DNA of 8,622 nt. It comes from Caldisericota bacterium. GTDB lineage: Bacteria; Caldisericota; Caldisericia; Cryosericales; Cryosericaceae. Positions 1 through 7,079 of the stretch are shown here, piece by piece; position 1 is the stretch's first letter; every line of letters starts with the position of its first letter. The notes under the pieces were generated by a model that was not told the DNA's origin, ran no database searches, and worked only from the letters and a program-made list of their open reading frames with translations. The position numbers and the translations under genes were made by a program. Location: the NCBI GenBank assembly GCA_026390245.1, contig JAPLGI010000186.1, forward strand, positions 1-8,622. Direction: 5' to 3'.

Positions 1-1
1 G

Positions 2-1162
2 AGTAGCTTTCCGCGCGTCGTGGTCGACCTTGATTGTCTGACCGACAATGCCACCAAGGTCCACTCACTCTGTCAGGAACACGGGCTTGGTGTCGTGGCT
101 GTGACCAAAGGGGTCACATCCGACGCTGAGATTGTTCAGGCATTCATGCGCGGCGGCATCCACAGTATTGGCGACTCGCGCGTTCATGACTTTCTCAGTC
201 TGCGCCAGGAAGAGTTTGGCGTCCTGGAACTCACGCTCCTCAGGCAGCCTCCACGCTCGCAAATCCATCTGGTTCCACACATCACCGACCACGCATTCAT
301 GTCGGAGTTGAGCGCCATGGAGGCGCTAGGTGAGGCTGCGGTGGCCAAGGGAACGATCTGTGACGTCCTCGCAGTCGTCGAGATGGGAGACCGTCGTGAC
401 GGCGTGCCGATGTCCGAGCTGAGCTCGTTCGTCCTTGCCGCATCAAGCATTGCGGGTGTCGAGGTTGTTGGCCTGGCCGGGAACGTGGGGTGCATCACGG
501 GACTCTTGCCCACGGCGGAGAATCAGGAGCTGTTTGGGGCCTCAGCTGCACGCGTTCGTCGCGAGACAGGACTATCACTGCCTATCGTCTCGACGGGTGG
601 AACGGTAGCCCTCGACCTGATCGAGCATGGTCTGCTGTCACCAACGGTGACCGAGCTGCGAGCCGGTGAGGCACTTCTGCTGGGCGTCAGCACGACTGAT
701 TCTCGCGTCATCCCATGGCTGCGCCAGGACGCATTTGTCCTGGAGGCCGAGGTCATCGAAGTGCGGGACAAGCCAAGTGCGCCGGATGGACCAGTAGGCC
801 TGGACGCGGAAGGCCGGCGGCCGCGGGTCGTGGACCGCGGTGTCCGCAGGCGTGCCGTTGTGGCTCTGGGATACACCGACACGGACCCGGATGCCCTCTT
901 GCCACTGGACGATGGTGTCACGATAGCCGGCAGTTCCAGCGACCATATGGTCCTCGACGTGACAGAAGCCGGACGCGACTTCTGCGAGGGTGATGTCGTC
1001 CATTTCAGGATGAAGTATGCAGCGTTGCTTCACTCCATGCTGTCACCGTATGTGGCCAGGGAGTACCGCCGGACCCAGAACGCTGTGGTCGAAATGCTCA
1101 CGCGGGAGGGTCGACTGACTCAGACGCGCCAGACCAGCACGGATAGCGGTACTGAGGTGTGA
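2..1162 (+). CDS. orr: Ornithine/alanine racemase-family PLP enzyme (Orr-like), 5' partial
   Basis: A fold-type III PLP-dependent amino acid racemase of the alanine/ornithine racemase family; the best-known member interconverts L- and D-ornithine in clostridial ornithine fermentation. The reading frame is open to the left edge and reads SSFPRVVVDLDCLTDN, matching the family N-terminus (M-x-PR-hydrophobic-DL), so the true start lies just outside the window; the GTG at 20 has no ribosome binding site and would cut into this motif. Visible signatures, numbered from that GTG: the PLP lysine in VAVTKGV (K30), ADSR-like GDSRVHDF, VEMGDRRDGV (about 120-129), the NVGC loop (about 155), STGGT, and ELRAGEALLLG. 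The C-terminal part (KPSAPDGPVGLDAEG, DRGVRRRAVVALG, SSDHMVLDVT, SPYVAREY) closely follows ornithine racemases as I remember them. About 27 polar residues follow the usual family end. The histidine kinase-like gene follows after 29 nt, probably in the same transcript. Ornithine specificity is inferred from resemblance; another amino acid is possible. Confidence 0.82.
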   Translation, partial: SSFPRVVVDLDCLTDNATKVHSLCQEHGLGVVAVTKGVTSDAEIVQAFMRGGIHSIGDSRVHDFLSLRQEEFGVLELTLLRQPPRSQIHLVPHITDHAFMSELSAMEALGEAAVAKGTICDVLAVVEMGDRRDGVPMSELSSFVLAASSIAGVEVVGLAGNVGCITGLLPTAENQELFGASAARVRRETGLSLPIVSTGGTVALDLIEHGLLSPTVTELRAGEALLLGVSTTDSRVIPWLRQDAFVLEAEVIEVRDKPSAPDGPVGLDAEGRRPRVVDRGVRRRAVVALGYTDTDPDALLPLDDGVTIAGSSSDHMVLDVTEAGRDFCEGDVVHFRMKYAALLHSMLSPYVAREYRRTQNAVVEMLTREGRLTQTRQTSTDSGTEV

Positions 1163-1179
1163 GAGTTCGATAGACAGGG

Positions 1180-1185
1180 AAGGAG
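1180..1185 (+). promoter_or_regulatory. Ribosome binding site of the histidine-kinase-like gene
   Basis: AAGGAG stands six bases before the ATG at 1192. It supports this start over the later in-frame ATG at 1303, which has no comparable site, and so makes the Cys-rich N-terminal segment part of the protein. Confidence 0.7.
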
Positions 1186-1191
1186 AGCGGG

Positions 1192-2763
1192 ATGAAAGAA
1201 TGGAGTTGGACTGCGATGGTTGAACTGCCAGCCAGTCTGGCACAGCGAGAGCCCGATGCTTCCTGCGTTCCTGGGAGTTGCCCATGTTCATGTCTTCGGG
1301 GCATGGTGGCCGTGTTGGAAGTGTTTTCGACCGAGCAAGCCGTCCTGGAGGCTCAGGCGGTGCTTGACAACGTTGTCGGCAAGGTGCTCCTTTCCGTCTA
1401 CCGCAGGGTGGTGGGAGAGGACTCGCTGGAACTTGTTGCGACAGGGCATGATCCCGGTGACACCCTTGCACGCATCGGCCTGGCTGTCGCTCCGGCCTCC
1501 ACGCTGGACGCTGTGCTGACGGACGGGGTGGTCCGGTGGGTGTCGTTCGACGAAGGCGATGTATCCATTGCAGGGGTTGCAGCACTCCGCGACAAAGGGC
1601 ATGCCACTGGTCTGGTGGTCGCGGAGTTTCTACGCACCGGCGCCGGCAAACCGTCTTCGCTGTGTCTGCGCTGCGTGGCCGCCGTCATGAGTGTAGTCAG
1701 TCTGAGAGCAAAAGTCGATGAGGCACAGTCGAATATGGTGACCTTGGCCCGCTATCGCAGTGTGGCAGAGCTCTCTGTGCAGGTAACCCATGATTTCAAC
1801 AACATCATGCAGGGGGTGCTCGGGAACGCGGCGCTGGCGAGGATGGATGTACCCGAAAACAGTCCTGTGGGGGTGTCGATGGCTGCCATCGAGGAAGCCG
1901 CCACACGGGCCTCAGTGCTGGCCCGCAAAATGCTCAATTTCGCGCGTGACAGCGCCAAAGGTGGGATGACGTGTGACGCAGTCAAGGCAGCTTCAGATGC
2001 ACTCGACTTGGCAGGGACGCTCTATCTCAAGGGAGTCGCAGTAACAAAGGAGTTGCCTGGACGTGCCGTCCCAGTTCGCATGACCGACAATAACGTGGAG
2101 AATGCGCTGATTTTGCTCGTCAAATCCGGGGTGCTTCGGCTGAAGCCGGTCACGGGAGCTCAGCTGAAGATTGTCAGTGATCCGGCACAGGCTTGTGTGG
2201 AAATTCGACTGGAACTCGATGGTGTCACGCAGGCGATCAGCAGTGAGGACAGCAGGGAGGCAGGACTTCTGGCGTCGGCCGCTCAGGCATCTGCAGCTAG
2301 GAGCGGGGCGTCGCTTGACGTCACGTCTGCGCCGGGAGTCATCACTATCGTCCTCACGGTGGCCAGAGAAATGGCGCAGCAGTCTCCGTCAGGATCGGTC
2401 CCCACTCGGGCACCTCAGGCGGCGGACCTCAAAGGGACCAGGGTTCTTGTCGTCGGCAGGCCATCGCCGCTGGTCATGCTGCTTGGTGCGACCGGATGTA
2501 CAGCAGAGGCGGTGTTGACGTGGGAGGAAGCAGCGCAGGATGTGGCACGTTTTGTTCCACGTGTGGTACTGGCCGTCATCGGCGACAGCTCCGAGCTTAA
2601 TGCAGCGGTGGAGGGCCGCAGGCGTCTGGGTCTTCCAGTTGTTGCCATTTTTCAACATGGTGTCGGCTGTCCTGCCGACAAGTCGTCACTCATCGATGGC
2701 ATCCTGGGGCTGCCCCTCGACCTTAATGACCTGCGTCTCATGCTCGCTCGCGTCCTTGGCTGA
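1192..2763 (+). CDS. GAF/histidine-kinase-like protein with degenerate ATPase and receiver domains
   Basis: A 523-residue soluble protein related to hybrid sensor histidine kinases; no membrane segment or signal peptide is visible. Residues about 40-170 look like a GAF sensor domain. A dimerisation/phospho-acceptor helix follows, with the H-box VTHDFNNIMQGVLGN and the phospho-acceptor-type His at 200. The next part sits where an HATPase domain belongs, but the N-box reads VENALILLVKS where the family has two Asn (LNLxxNA), and clear DxGxG and GLGL boxes are missing. The C-terminus, from about residue 413, has a receiver-like alternation (TRVLVVGRPSP...) but Gly-Arg replaces the acidic pair, Ala/Val stands where the phospho-Asp belongs (VVLAVIGDSS), and the switch Lys is replaced in ILGLPLDLNDL. 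The start is ATG with AAGGAG six bases upstream. A Cys cluster (C25, C30, C32, C34) lies near the N-terminus. The partner is unknown and no response regulator is in view. It may be a phosphotransfer or scaffold protein rather than an active kinase. Confidence 0.75.
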   Translation: MKEWSWTAMVELPASLAQREPDASCVPGSCPCSCLRGMVAVLEVFSTEQAVLEAQAVLDNVVGKVLLSVYRRVVGEDSLELVATGHDPGDTLARIGLAVAPASTLDAVLTDGVVRWVSFDEGDVSIAGVAALRDKGHATGLVVAEFLRTGAGKPSSLCLRCVAAVMSVVSLRAKVDEAQSNMVTLARYRSVAELSVQVTHDFNNIMQGVLGNAALARMDVPENSPVGVSMAAIEEAATRASVLARKMLNFARDSAKGGMTCDAVKAASDALDLAGTLYLKGVAVTKELPGRAVPVRMTDNNVENALILLVKSGVLRLKPVTGAQLKIVSDPAQACVEIRLELDGVTQAISSEDSREAGLLASAAQASAARSGASLDVTSAPGVITIVLTVAREMAQQSPSGSVPTRAPQAADLKGTRVLVVGRPSPLVMLLGATGCTAEAVLTWEEAAQDVARFVPRVVLAVIGDSSELNAAVEGRRRLGLPVVAIFQHGVGCPADKSSLIDGILGLPLDLNDLRLMLARVLG

Positions 2764-2764
2764 C

Positions 2765-2809
2765 CAATTGTGAATCCCATTGTACCAGGTACAATGGGAT
2801 TCACAATTG
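2765..2809. terminator. Perfect 45-nt palindrome between convergent genes; probable bidirectional terminator
   Basis: Two 22-base arms (2765-2786 and 2788-2809) are exact reverse complements around the single base 2787, beginning CAATTGTGAATCCC and ending GGGATTCACAATTG. As RNA it would fold into a stem of about 21 bp with a three-base loop from either strand. It starts two bases after the stop of the histidine-kinase-like gene and ends 15 bases before the stop of the CYTH gene, the expected site of a shared terminator. Neither side has a T tract, so it is not a textbook intrinsic terminator. Each strand also carries a promoter-like TTGTGA-16 nt-TACAAT. It could instead be a regulator binding site or a dispersed palindromic repeat. 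Confidence 0.6.
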
Positions 2810-2824
2810 ACGAAGGGATTTCCG

Positions 2825-3466
2825 TCAGATGAGTTCGAGTGCCTTGAGGCCGTCCTGGTACTTGGATGAGCCACGGCGTGGGACGACGGCGAAGAACGTC
2901 TCGAACGCACGCATCAGGTCCTGAAGGCCCTCGACCGAACCCGCTTTCTGTTCGATCTCCAGTTCGGTTGCATCTGCCTTGATGCCGGGCCTGCGGGGGG
3001 AGCTGAAGACGACGCTGTCACAAGCAATCTCGTAGGCGCGCTCACTCTGATGGAGGACATAATGCAGGGCGCGCTTGTCCAATGACCGCAGGGAAGCACA
3101 CAGAGTCAGGCTCTTCAGCAACTGCACCGAAGAAGGCAGAAGGCGCATGGCGTCCTCTGCGCCTGGGAGCAACTTCTCTGAGAATCCTGGTGCATCGGCC
3201 TCGTCCTCGGGACGTTCCTGCACCAAACCATCAGATGATGTGGATGGTCCCTTGAGAGAGAGAAAGACCCTGCCCTGCATGATGCGCAGGCGCAGGGCGT
3301 GGTGGCTGTAGAACAGGGTCAGCTCGGGAGTGTCGAGGTAGATGGTCAGGATGTCGACGGTCCCGGCATGCTCGAGCGCAAAGTTCCCGATGTGGTCCAT
3401 GGCGTTCAAGCGGCGAAACAGCGCCTGGTCCAGGACCTGGTACTTGACTTCGCGCTCGGTGCCCAC
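2825..3466 (-). CDS. CYTH-domain protein (triphosphate tunnel metalloenzyme family)
   Basis: A 213-residue protein of the CYTH/TTM superfamily, which binds triphosphorylated substrates with divalent metal inside a beta tunnel; members include inorganic triphosphatases, thiamine triphosphatases and class IV adenylate cyclases. The signature ExExK is at the N-terminus (E4, E6, K8). It is followed by YLDT (43-46), the basic strand LRLRI (R59, R61), LSLKG (K72), the acidic strand ELEIEQK (168-174) and a C-terminal SKYQDGL (201-207), all in family order. This is a stand-alone CYTH domain with no CHAD domain. The start is GTG, one base after the TAG of the dipeptidase gene, with an AAGGGA-type site overlapping the end of that gene, so translation is probably coupled. 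It is the last gene of the minus-strand operon. The substrate cannot be told from sequence; inorganic triphosphate is the usual default for bacterial members. Confidence 0.82.
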   Translation of the reverse strand: MGTEREVKYQVLDQALFRRLNAMDHIGNFALEHAGTVDILTIYLDTPELTLFYSHHALRLRIMQGRVFLSLKGPSTSSDGLVQERPEDEADAPGFSEKLLPGAEDAMRLLPSSVQLLKSLTLCASLRSLDKRALHYVLHQSERAYEIACDSVVFSSPRRPGIKADATELEIEQKAGSVEGLQDLMRAFETFFAVVPRRGSSKYQDGLKALELI

Positions 3467-3467
3467 C

Positions 3468-4871
3468 CTATCCCTTCAGAAGTTCGACCATGGCATACGC
3501 GTAAATGCGTGTCGCCTTGAGCAGGGAGTCGACATCGATGTATTCGTCTGGTCCGTGCTCAGTCATCGGCTGACCGGGGAACAGCGGTCCGAAAGCCACG
3601 GCTCCGGGGATGGCCCGCGCATAGGTGCCGCCGCCGATGGCAAAGCACTTCGCCTCGGTGCACGTATACTCTGTGTACGCTTTCTGGAGTGTCTGAATGA
3701 GGGGCGTGCCGGGATCGACGTAGTGCGGAACGCTGTCCGATAGTACCGTGAACTCAACCTTGGTTCCGAGCAGCTTCTCGACAAACTGGTCGGTGACCTG
3801 TTTGCTCGTGACCTTGATGGGATACCGGATGTTGATGACCGCAGTGCCGTCGTCATGGTCGATATGCAGGGTGCCCAGGTTGAGTGTGAGGACGCCGGAG
3901 ACTTCGTCCGCGAAGTCGACGCCCACACGATGCCCCGTCCACTCTGTACCGATCTCGCGAGCAAGGAACTGCAGGGACTCGTCGTCCTCGAGACAGTGCA
4001 CGGCATCCAGCACCTGCAGCAGCTTGCCGATGGCGTTGCGCCCCTTCTCTGGAGTAGACGCGTGAGCGGGCACGCCTTCCACGTCAACCTTCAGCTCGCC
4101 GTTTGCCAGCGTTGCTGATACCAGGAATTCGTCTTTGGGCAAGCGCTCGATCAGCCCCTGCAGGCGCTGCAGCTTGTCATGATCGGTGACCAGGAGCGCT
4201 TCGGCATGCTGTGGAACGACGTTGGAGCGCGTGCCGCCTTCGGCGTGCCGCAGGATGCCCCCATGCGTGCCGTGGCCGACCAGCTGCAGGTTGAGAATTC
4301 CCTTCTCACCGTTGACAATGGGGAACTCAGCATCCGGGCTGAATCCAGCCTCGGGGACGCCGTACTTCTTGAAGTAGTAGTCAAAGTCGGCCCAGCCGGA
4401 TTCCTCGTCAGTGCCGAACAGCAGCATGATGGCGTTTCTTGGCTCGATGTGCTGCGCTTGCAGAGCCGCGCGCGCAGCGGCCAGCGCGAAGATGGAAGCA
4501 ACCGCGGGTCCCTTGTCGTCAGTGGAGCCTCGACCATATAGCCGGCCGTCCTTGATGGTCCCGGCAAACGGGGGAACGCTCCACCCCGTTCCTTCCGGTA
4601 CGACGTCGACATGCGTCAGGACAGCATATTGTGTCCCGTCGCCGCCCCAGCGGACGCGGCCGACATAGTTCTCCATGTTCTCGGCGGTGAACCGTCGTCC
4701 TTCGGCTGTTCTGAGCATGAACTCGAGCGCGTGCCCGATCTCCTTGCCAAACGGCGCATGCGAGCTGGCGGTCGTCGGGTCCTTGACCGACGGGATTGCA
4801 ATGGCGCCGGACAGGGCCATCATCATTTCGTTCTCGTGTTCGCTGAGATAGTTGTCGATCGCCTTCTTCAT
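3468..4871 (-). CDS. pepV: M20-family dipeptidase, PepV-like
   Basis: A cytoplasmic di-zinc aminodipeptidase of peptidase family M20 that would release amino acids from dipeptides. All expected metal and catalytic residues are present: H87 and D89 in LTHVDVVPEG, D118/D119 in GRGSTDDKGP, the Glu pair E156/E157 in GTDEESGW, D180 in GFSPDAEFP, and H439 in MTEHGPDEY. The length (467 residues) and the spacing of these residues are nearly those of Lactobacillus PepV as I recall it. The central lid/dimerisation segment (about 190-380) is present and there is no signal peptide. The ATG start has AGGGGG six bases upstream, and the gene begins 12 nt after the stop of the second chromate-transporter gene. 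Together with the racemase and AzlCD it points to active peptide and amino acid turnover. M20 members in some lineages act on other amide substrates, so the exact substrate is less certain than the family. Confidence 0.88.
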   Translation of the reverse strand: MKKAIDNYLSEHENEMMMALSGAIAIPSVKDPTTASSHAPFGKEIGHALEFMLRTAEGRRFTAENMENYVGRVRWGGDGTQYAVLTHVDVVPEGTGWSVPPFAGTIKDGRLYGRGSTDDKGPAVASIFALAAARAALQAQHIEPRNAIMLLFGTDEESGWADFDYYFKKYGVPEAGFSPDAEFPIVNGEKGILNLQLVGHGTHGGILRHAEGGTRSNVVPQHAEALLVTDHDKLQRLQGLIERLPKDEFLVSATLANGELKVDVEGVPAHASTPEKGRNAIGKLLQVLDAVHCLEDDESLQFLAREIGTEWTGHRVGVDFADEVSGVLTLNLGTLHIDHDDGTAVINIRYPIKVTSKQVTDQFVEKLLGTKVEFTVLSDSVPHYVDPGTPLIQTLQKAYTEYTCTEAKCFAIGGGTYARAIPGAVAFGPLFPGQPMTEHGPDEYIDVDSLLKATRIYAYAMVELLKG

Positions 4872-4883
4872 GTAGTTCCCCCT

Positions 4884-5414
4884 TTATCTGAACATCAGGA
4901 GCCCGAGTCCACCGGCTGCAAGCAGCACCAGGAACAGATTCAGCTTCTTCCCATACTTCAGTATAAGCAGAAGGATGCCGAGTGATGCGATGTATCCCCA
5001 CCAGGCAGGGATTCCACCCTTCGCGATGGTGAAGACAGCGTAAGTGAGCAGGGCCAGGACAACGGGTTTCAGGCCGTCGAGGAACGCCGAGACCCAGCGG
5101 TTTGTGCGGAACGTGTGTGCGACGGTCGCGATGATGAGGATGATGATGAATGAGGGCAGGATGACGCCAAGTGAGGTGACCAGCGCGCCCGTGAGGCCCC
5201 GCAGCTTGTACCCGACAAAGGTCGCCATATTGATGGCGACAGGGCCCGGCGTGATCTCGCTGATGGCCACGAAGTCCAGAAACTCCTTCATCGGGACCCA
5301 TGCCAGGTTGACGACCAGGTCTTTCTGCAGCAGCGGGATCATGGCCTGTCCGCCGCCGAACGTGAACATCCCGATCTTGAAGAAGACGCCGAACAGGGCG
5401 AGGAAGCTGATCAT
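4884..5414 (-). CDS. Chromate transporter family protein, second short subunit (ChrA-like)
   Basis: A 176-residue membrane protein of the CHR family, single-domain (short-chain) type; such genes come in adjacent pairs, each equivalent to one half of long ChrA. Signatures are FTFGGGQAMIPLL (GGGQAM 20-25) and ISEITPGPVAINMATFVGY (TPGP 55-58), followed by several hydrophobic membrane segments and a short LLMFR end. The start at 5414 is chosen because its ATG overlaps the TGA of the upstream partner as ATGA, GAGGG lies five bases before it, and the conserved domain begins there; the open frame running further upstream is only the antisense-free shadow of its partner. Long ChrA exports chromate by proton antiport, but many short pairs in anaerobes have no tested substrate and chromate should be read as a family label. 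The PepV-like gene follows in the same operon. Confidence 0.85.
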   Translation of the reverse strand: MISFLALFGVFFKIGMFTFGGGQAMIPLLQKDLVVNLAWVPMKEFLDFVAISEITPGPVAINMATFVGYKLRGLTGALVTSLGVILPSFIIILIIATVAHTFRTNRWVSAFLDGLKPVVLALLTYAVFTIAKGGIPAWWGYIASLGILLLILKYGKKLNLFLVLLAAGGLGLLMFR

Positions 5415-6022
5415 GACGCCCTCTTCGCGGCGGCCGGTTTGTGCGGTTTGAACACCTCGATGGTGATGCCGACCAGACCCCCGCCCAGGATGAGCCAGAT
5501 GGGGCTGACCTGGTGGACGAAGAACAGGATACCCAATGCAGCTGCACAGACGACGGCCGAGACAATCGTCCATTTCTGCCGTTTGCCCAGGTCGAGGACG
5601 ATCGTGGCGATCTGTGCGACCACGCCCACGATGACACCTGCAAAGAAGCGCTGCACCCAGACGTTGTCCTTGAAGTCGGGGAAGAAGAGGGCGATGACAA
5701 TGATGACGGCCACTGCGGGGATGCTGACTCCCAGCGTGGCAAGGACGGACCCCAGGACACCGCCCTGCGTGTAGCCGACAAATGTGGCCATGTTGACGGC
5801 GATCGGGCCGGGTGTGACCTGGCTGATGGCCAGCATGTCGTAGAACTCCTCATCTTTGAGCCAGTGGTACTGTTCGACAAGGTAGCGCTTCATCATGAGG
5901 ATCATGGCGTACCCGCCTCCGATGGTAAACGTTCCGATGATGAAGAAGATCCAGAACAGCAGGAGCTGCTTTCTGACGGACGCGTGGCCGGCTGTGTAGG
6001 TGATGAGCTTCTTTGGTTCCAT
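5411..6022 (-). CDS. Chromate transporter family protein, first short subunit (ChrA-like)
   Basis: A 203-residue integral membrane protein, partner of the following short CHR gene. The family motifs are clear: GTFTIGGGYAMI (GGGYAM 35-40), DMLAISQVTPGPIAVNMATFVGY (TPGP 70-73), then long hydrophobic stretches separated by a charged loop (FPDFKDNVWVQRF). The C-terminus is basic (HKPAAAKRAS). The two proteins are homologous but not duplicates, and probably work as a heterodimer with inverted topology, as shown for other short CHR pairs. The start is the ATG at 6022, which has a perfect GGAGG five bases upstream; a longer open frame back to 6100 would read through the ribosome binding site and the intergenic hairpin. 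It lies 78 nt downstream of pta, and a weak hairpin in that gap may lower read-through. The transported anion is unknown. Confidence 0.86.
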   Translation of the reverse strand: MEPKKLITYTAGHASVRKQLLLFWIFFIIGTFTIGGGYAMILMMKRYLVEQYHWLKDEEFYDMLAISQVTPGPIAVNMATFVGYTQGGVLGSVLATLGVSIPAVAVIIVIALFFPDFKDNVWVQRFFAGVIVGVVAQIATIVLDLGKRQKWTIVSAVVCAAALGILFFVHQVSPIWLILGGGLVGITIEVFKPHKPAAAKRAS

Positions 6023-6027
6023 GCATT

Positions 6028-6032
6028 CCTCC
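6028..6032 (-). promoter_or_regulatory. Ribosome binding site fixing the start of the first chromate-transporter gene
   Basis: GGAGG on the minus strand, five bases before the ATG at 6022-6020. It rules out the longer reading from 6100, which would contain this site within coding sequence. Confidence 0.75.
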
Positions 6033-6043
6033 GGAATCACGAA

Positions 6044-6066
6044 AGGGGCAGCACCACGCCGCCCCT
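6044..6066 (-). terminator. Weak terminator-like hairpin between pta and the chromate-transporter pair
   Basis: On the minus strand the sequence AGGGGC...GCCCCT forms a six-base-pair stem that can be extended inward by G-C and G-U pairs to about ten, with a loop of about three bases, followed by only TTT. It sits in the 78-nt gap after the pta stop. The short T run suggests a leaky terminator or a 3'-end stabilising structure rather than a full stop; the downstream genes have no obvious promoter of their own in this gap. Confidence 0.35.
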
Positions 6067-6100
6067 CAGATTTCAATGTCGTGTGGTTGTCTTCCCGCAA

Positions 6101-7075
6101 CTACGCGTTGAGTAGGGCAATGCAGCAGACGTCCCGGATATCTTCGGGCGTGCAGCCACGAGACAGGTCGTTAGCCGGCTTGGCCAGTCCCTGCGAGATG
6201 GGTCCGATGGCCTGCGCGCCCGCCAGCCGCTGGACCAGTTTGTAGCCGATGTTGCCTGCGTTGAGTTCAGGGAAGATGAAGACGTTTGCCTTGCCGGCGA
6301 CCGGGCTGCCCGGTGCCTTGCGCTCACCGACGGACGGCACGTACGCTGCGTCAAACTGCAGCTCGCCGTCGAGGGCCAGCTCGGGAGCCTTCTGGTGCGC
6401 CAGCGCAGTCGCCTCGCGGACCTTGGTGACCATGTCGTGTTCGGCGGAGCCCTTGGTGCTGAAGGACAGCATCGCCACGGCGGGTTCGGCCCCTGTCAGC
6501 GTCTTGTACGTCTTTGCCGTCGCGATCGCGATGTCCGCCAGCTGGTCGACGGTGGGATCGGGGATGACGGCACAGTCGCCGAAGCCAAGCAGCTTGCCGT
6601 CGGGCATGACCATGAGGAACATCGAGCTGACCGTCTTGTTCCCCGGAGCGGTACCAACTATCTGCAAGGCAGGCCTTAGCATATCGCCAGTACTGTGCAG
6701 GGCTCCCGTCACCAGTGCGTGTGCCATGCCGGTCTCCAGCATGCAGGTGGCGAAATAGATGGGGTCGACCGACAGCTCGGCAGCCTTCTCGGGCGTCATG
6801 CCTTTGGCCTTGCGCTTCTCATAGATCAGAGCGGCAAATTCGGCTGCCTTGGGTGACCTCTTTGGATCCACGATCTGCACGCCGGTCAGGTCGACGCCCA
6901 GACGGGCCGCGTTGGCGCGGATGGATGCCTCGTCCTCGACCAGGATGACGTCGGCCATTCCGCCGCTGACCAGCATCTGTGCTGCTTTCAGGGTGCGGTC
7001 TTCATTGCCCTCGGGCAGAATGACGGTGCGGTGCAGTGTCTTCGCCTTGGCCCGTATCTCTTCCAGTACGCTCAT
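6101..7075 (-). CDS. pta: Phosphate acetyltransferase (phosphotransacetylase)
   Basis: Converts acetyl-CoA plus phosphate to acetyl phosphate plus CoA in the cytoplasm, the step before acetate kinase in acetate fermentation, or the reverse during acetate use. The 324-residue length is that of the short Pta form without the N-terminal DRTGG/regulatory domains. Conserved stretches include ILPEGNEDRTLKAA (about 19-32), the central ALVTGALHSTGDMLRPALQI, MLSFSTKGSAEHDMV (202-216), GELQFDAAYVP, FPELNAGNIGYKLVQR, and the active-site segment ANDLSRGCTPED, where S305, R306 and D312 keep the spacing of the Ser-Arg-Asp set known in archaeal Pta. The ATG at 7075 is chosen because GGGAGGA lies just upstream; starting from the TTG at 7090 would bury that site. 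A promoter lies immediately upstream, so it can be transcribed separately from azlCD. No acetate kinase gene is in the window. Confidence 0.93.
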   Translation of the reverse strand: MSVLEEIRAKAKTLHRTVILPEGNEDRTLKAAQMLVSGGMADVILVEDEASIRANAARLGVDLTGVQIVDPKRSPKAAEFAALIYEKRKAKGMTPEKAAELSVDPIYFATCMLETGMAHALVTGALHSTGDMLRPALQIVGTAPGNKTVSSMFLMVMPDGKLLGFGDCAVIPDPTVDQLADIAIATAKTYKTLTGAEPAVAMLSFSTKGSAEHDMVTKVREATALAHQKAPELALDGELQFDAAYVPSVGERKAPGSPVAGKANVFIFPELNAGNIGYKLVQRLAGAQAIGPISQGLAKPANDLSRGCTPEDIRDVCCIALLNA

Positions 7076-7079
7076 GTGT

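Noticed and set aside
20..22. GTG at 20 as the start of the racemase gene.
   Set aside because: The frame stays open to the left edge and encodes the conserved FPRVVVDL start; no ribosome binding site precedes the GTG.
1043..1585. Minus-strand open frame of 180 codons across the racemase/kinase junction.
   Set aside because: It covers the ends of two supported plus-strand genes, has Pro/Arg-rich composition and no recognisable domain.
2769..2806. TGTGA and TCACA in the palindrome as a CRP-type binding site.
   Set aside because: The half-sites are 28 nt apart instead of 6, so the spacing does not fit CRP.
4519..5880. Minus-strand open frame of 453 codons spanning both chromate-transporter genes and the dipeptidase start.
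   Set aside because: It is out of frame with three well-supported genes, is rich in Arg/Ser/Pro/His low-complexity sequence and shows no family motif; GC-rich DNA often leaves such long empty frames.
5441..6115. Plus-strand open frame of 224 codons opposite the first chromate-transporter gene, very rich in Asp, Glu and His.
   Set aside because: This composition is what the antisense of hydrophobic membrane helices gives. There is no ribosome binding site or domain, and the opposite strand encodes clear CHR motifs.
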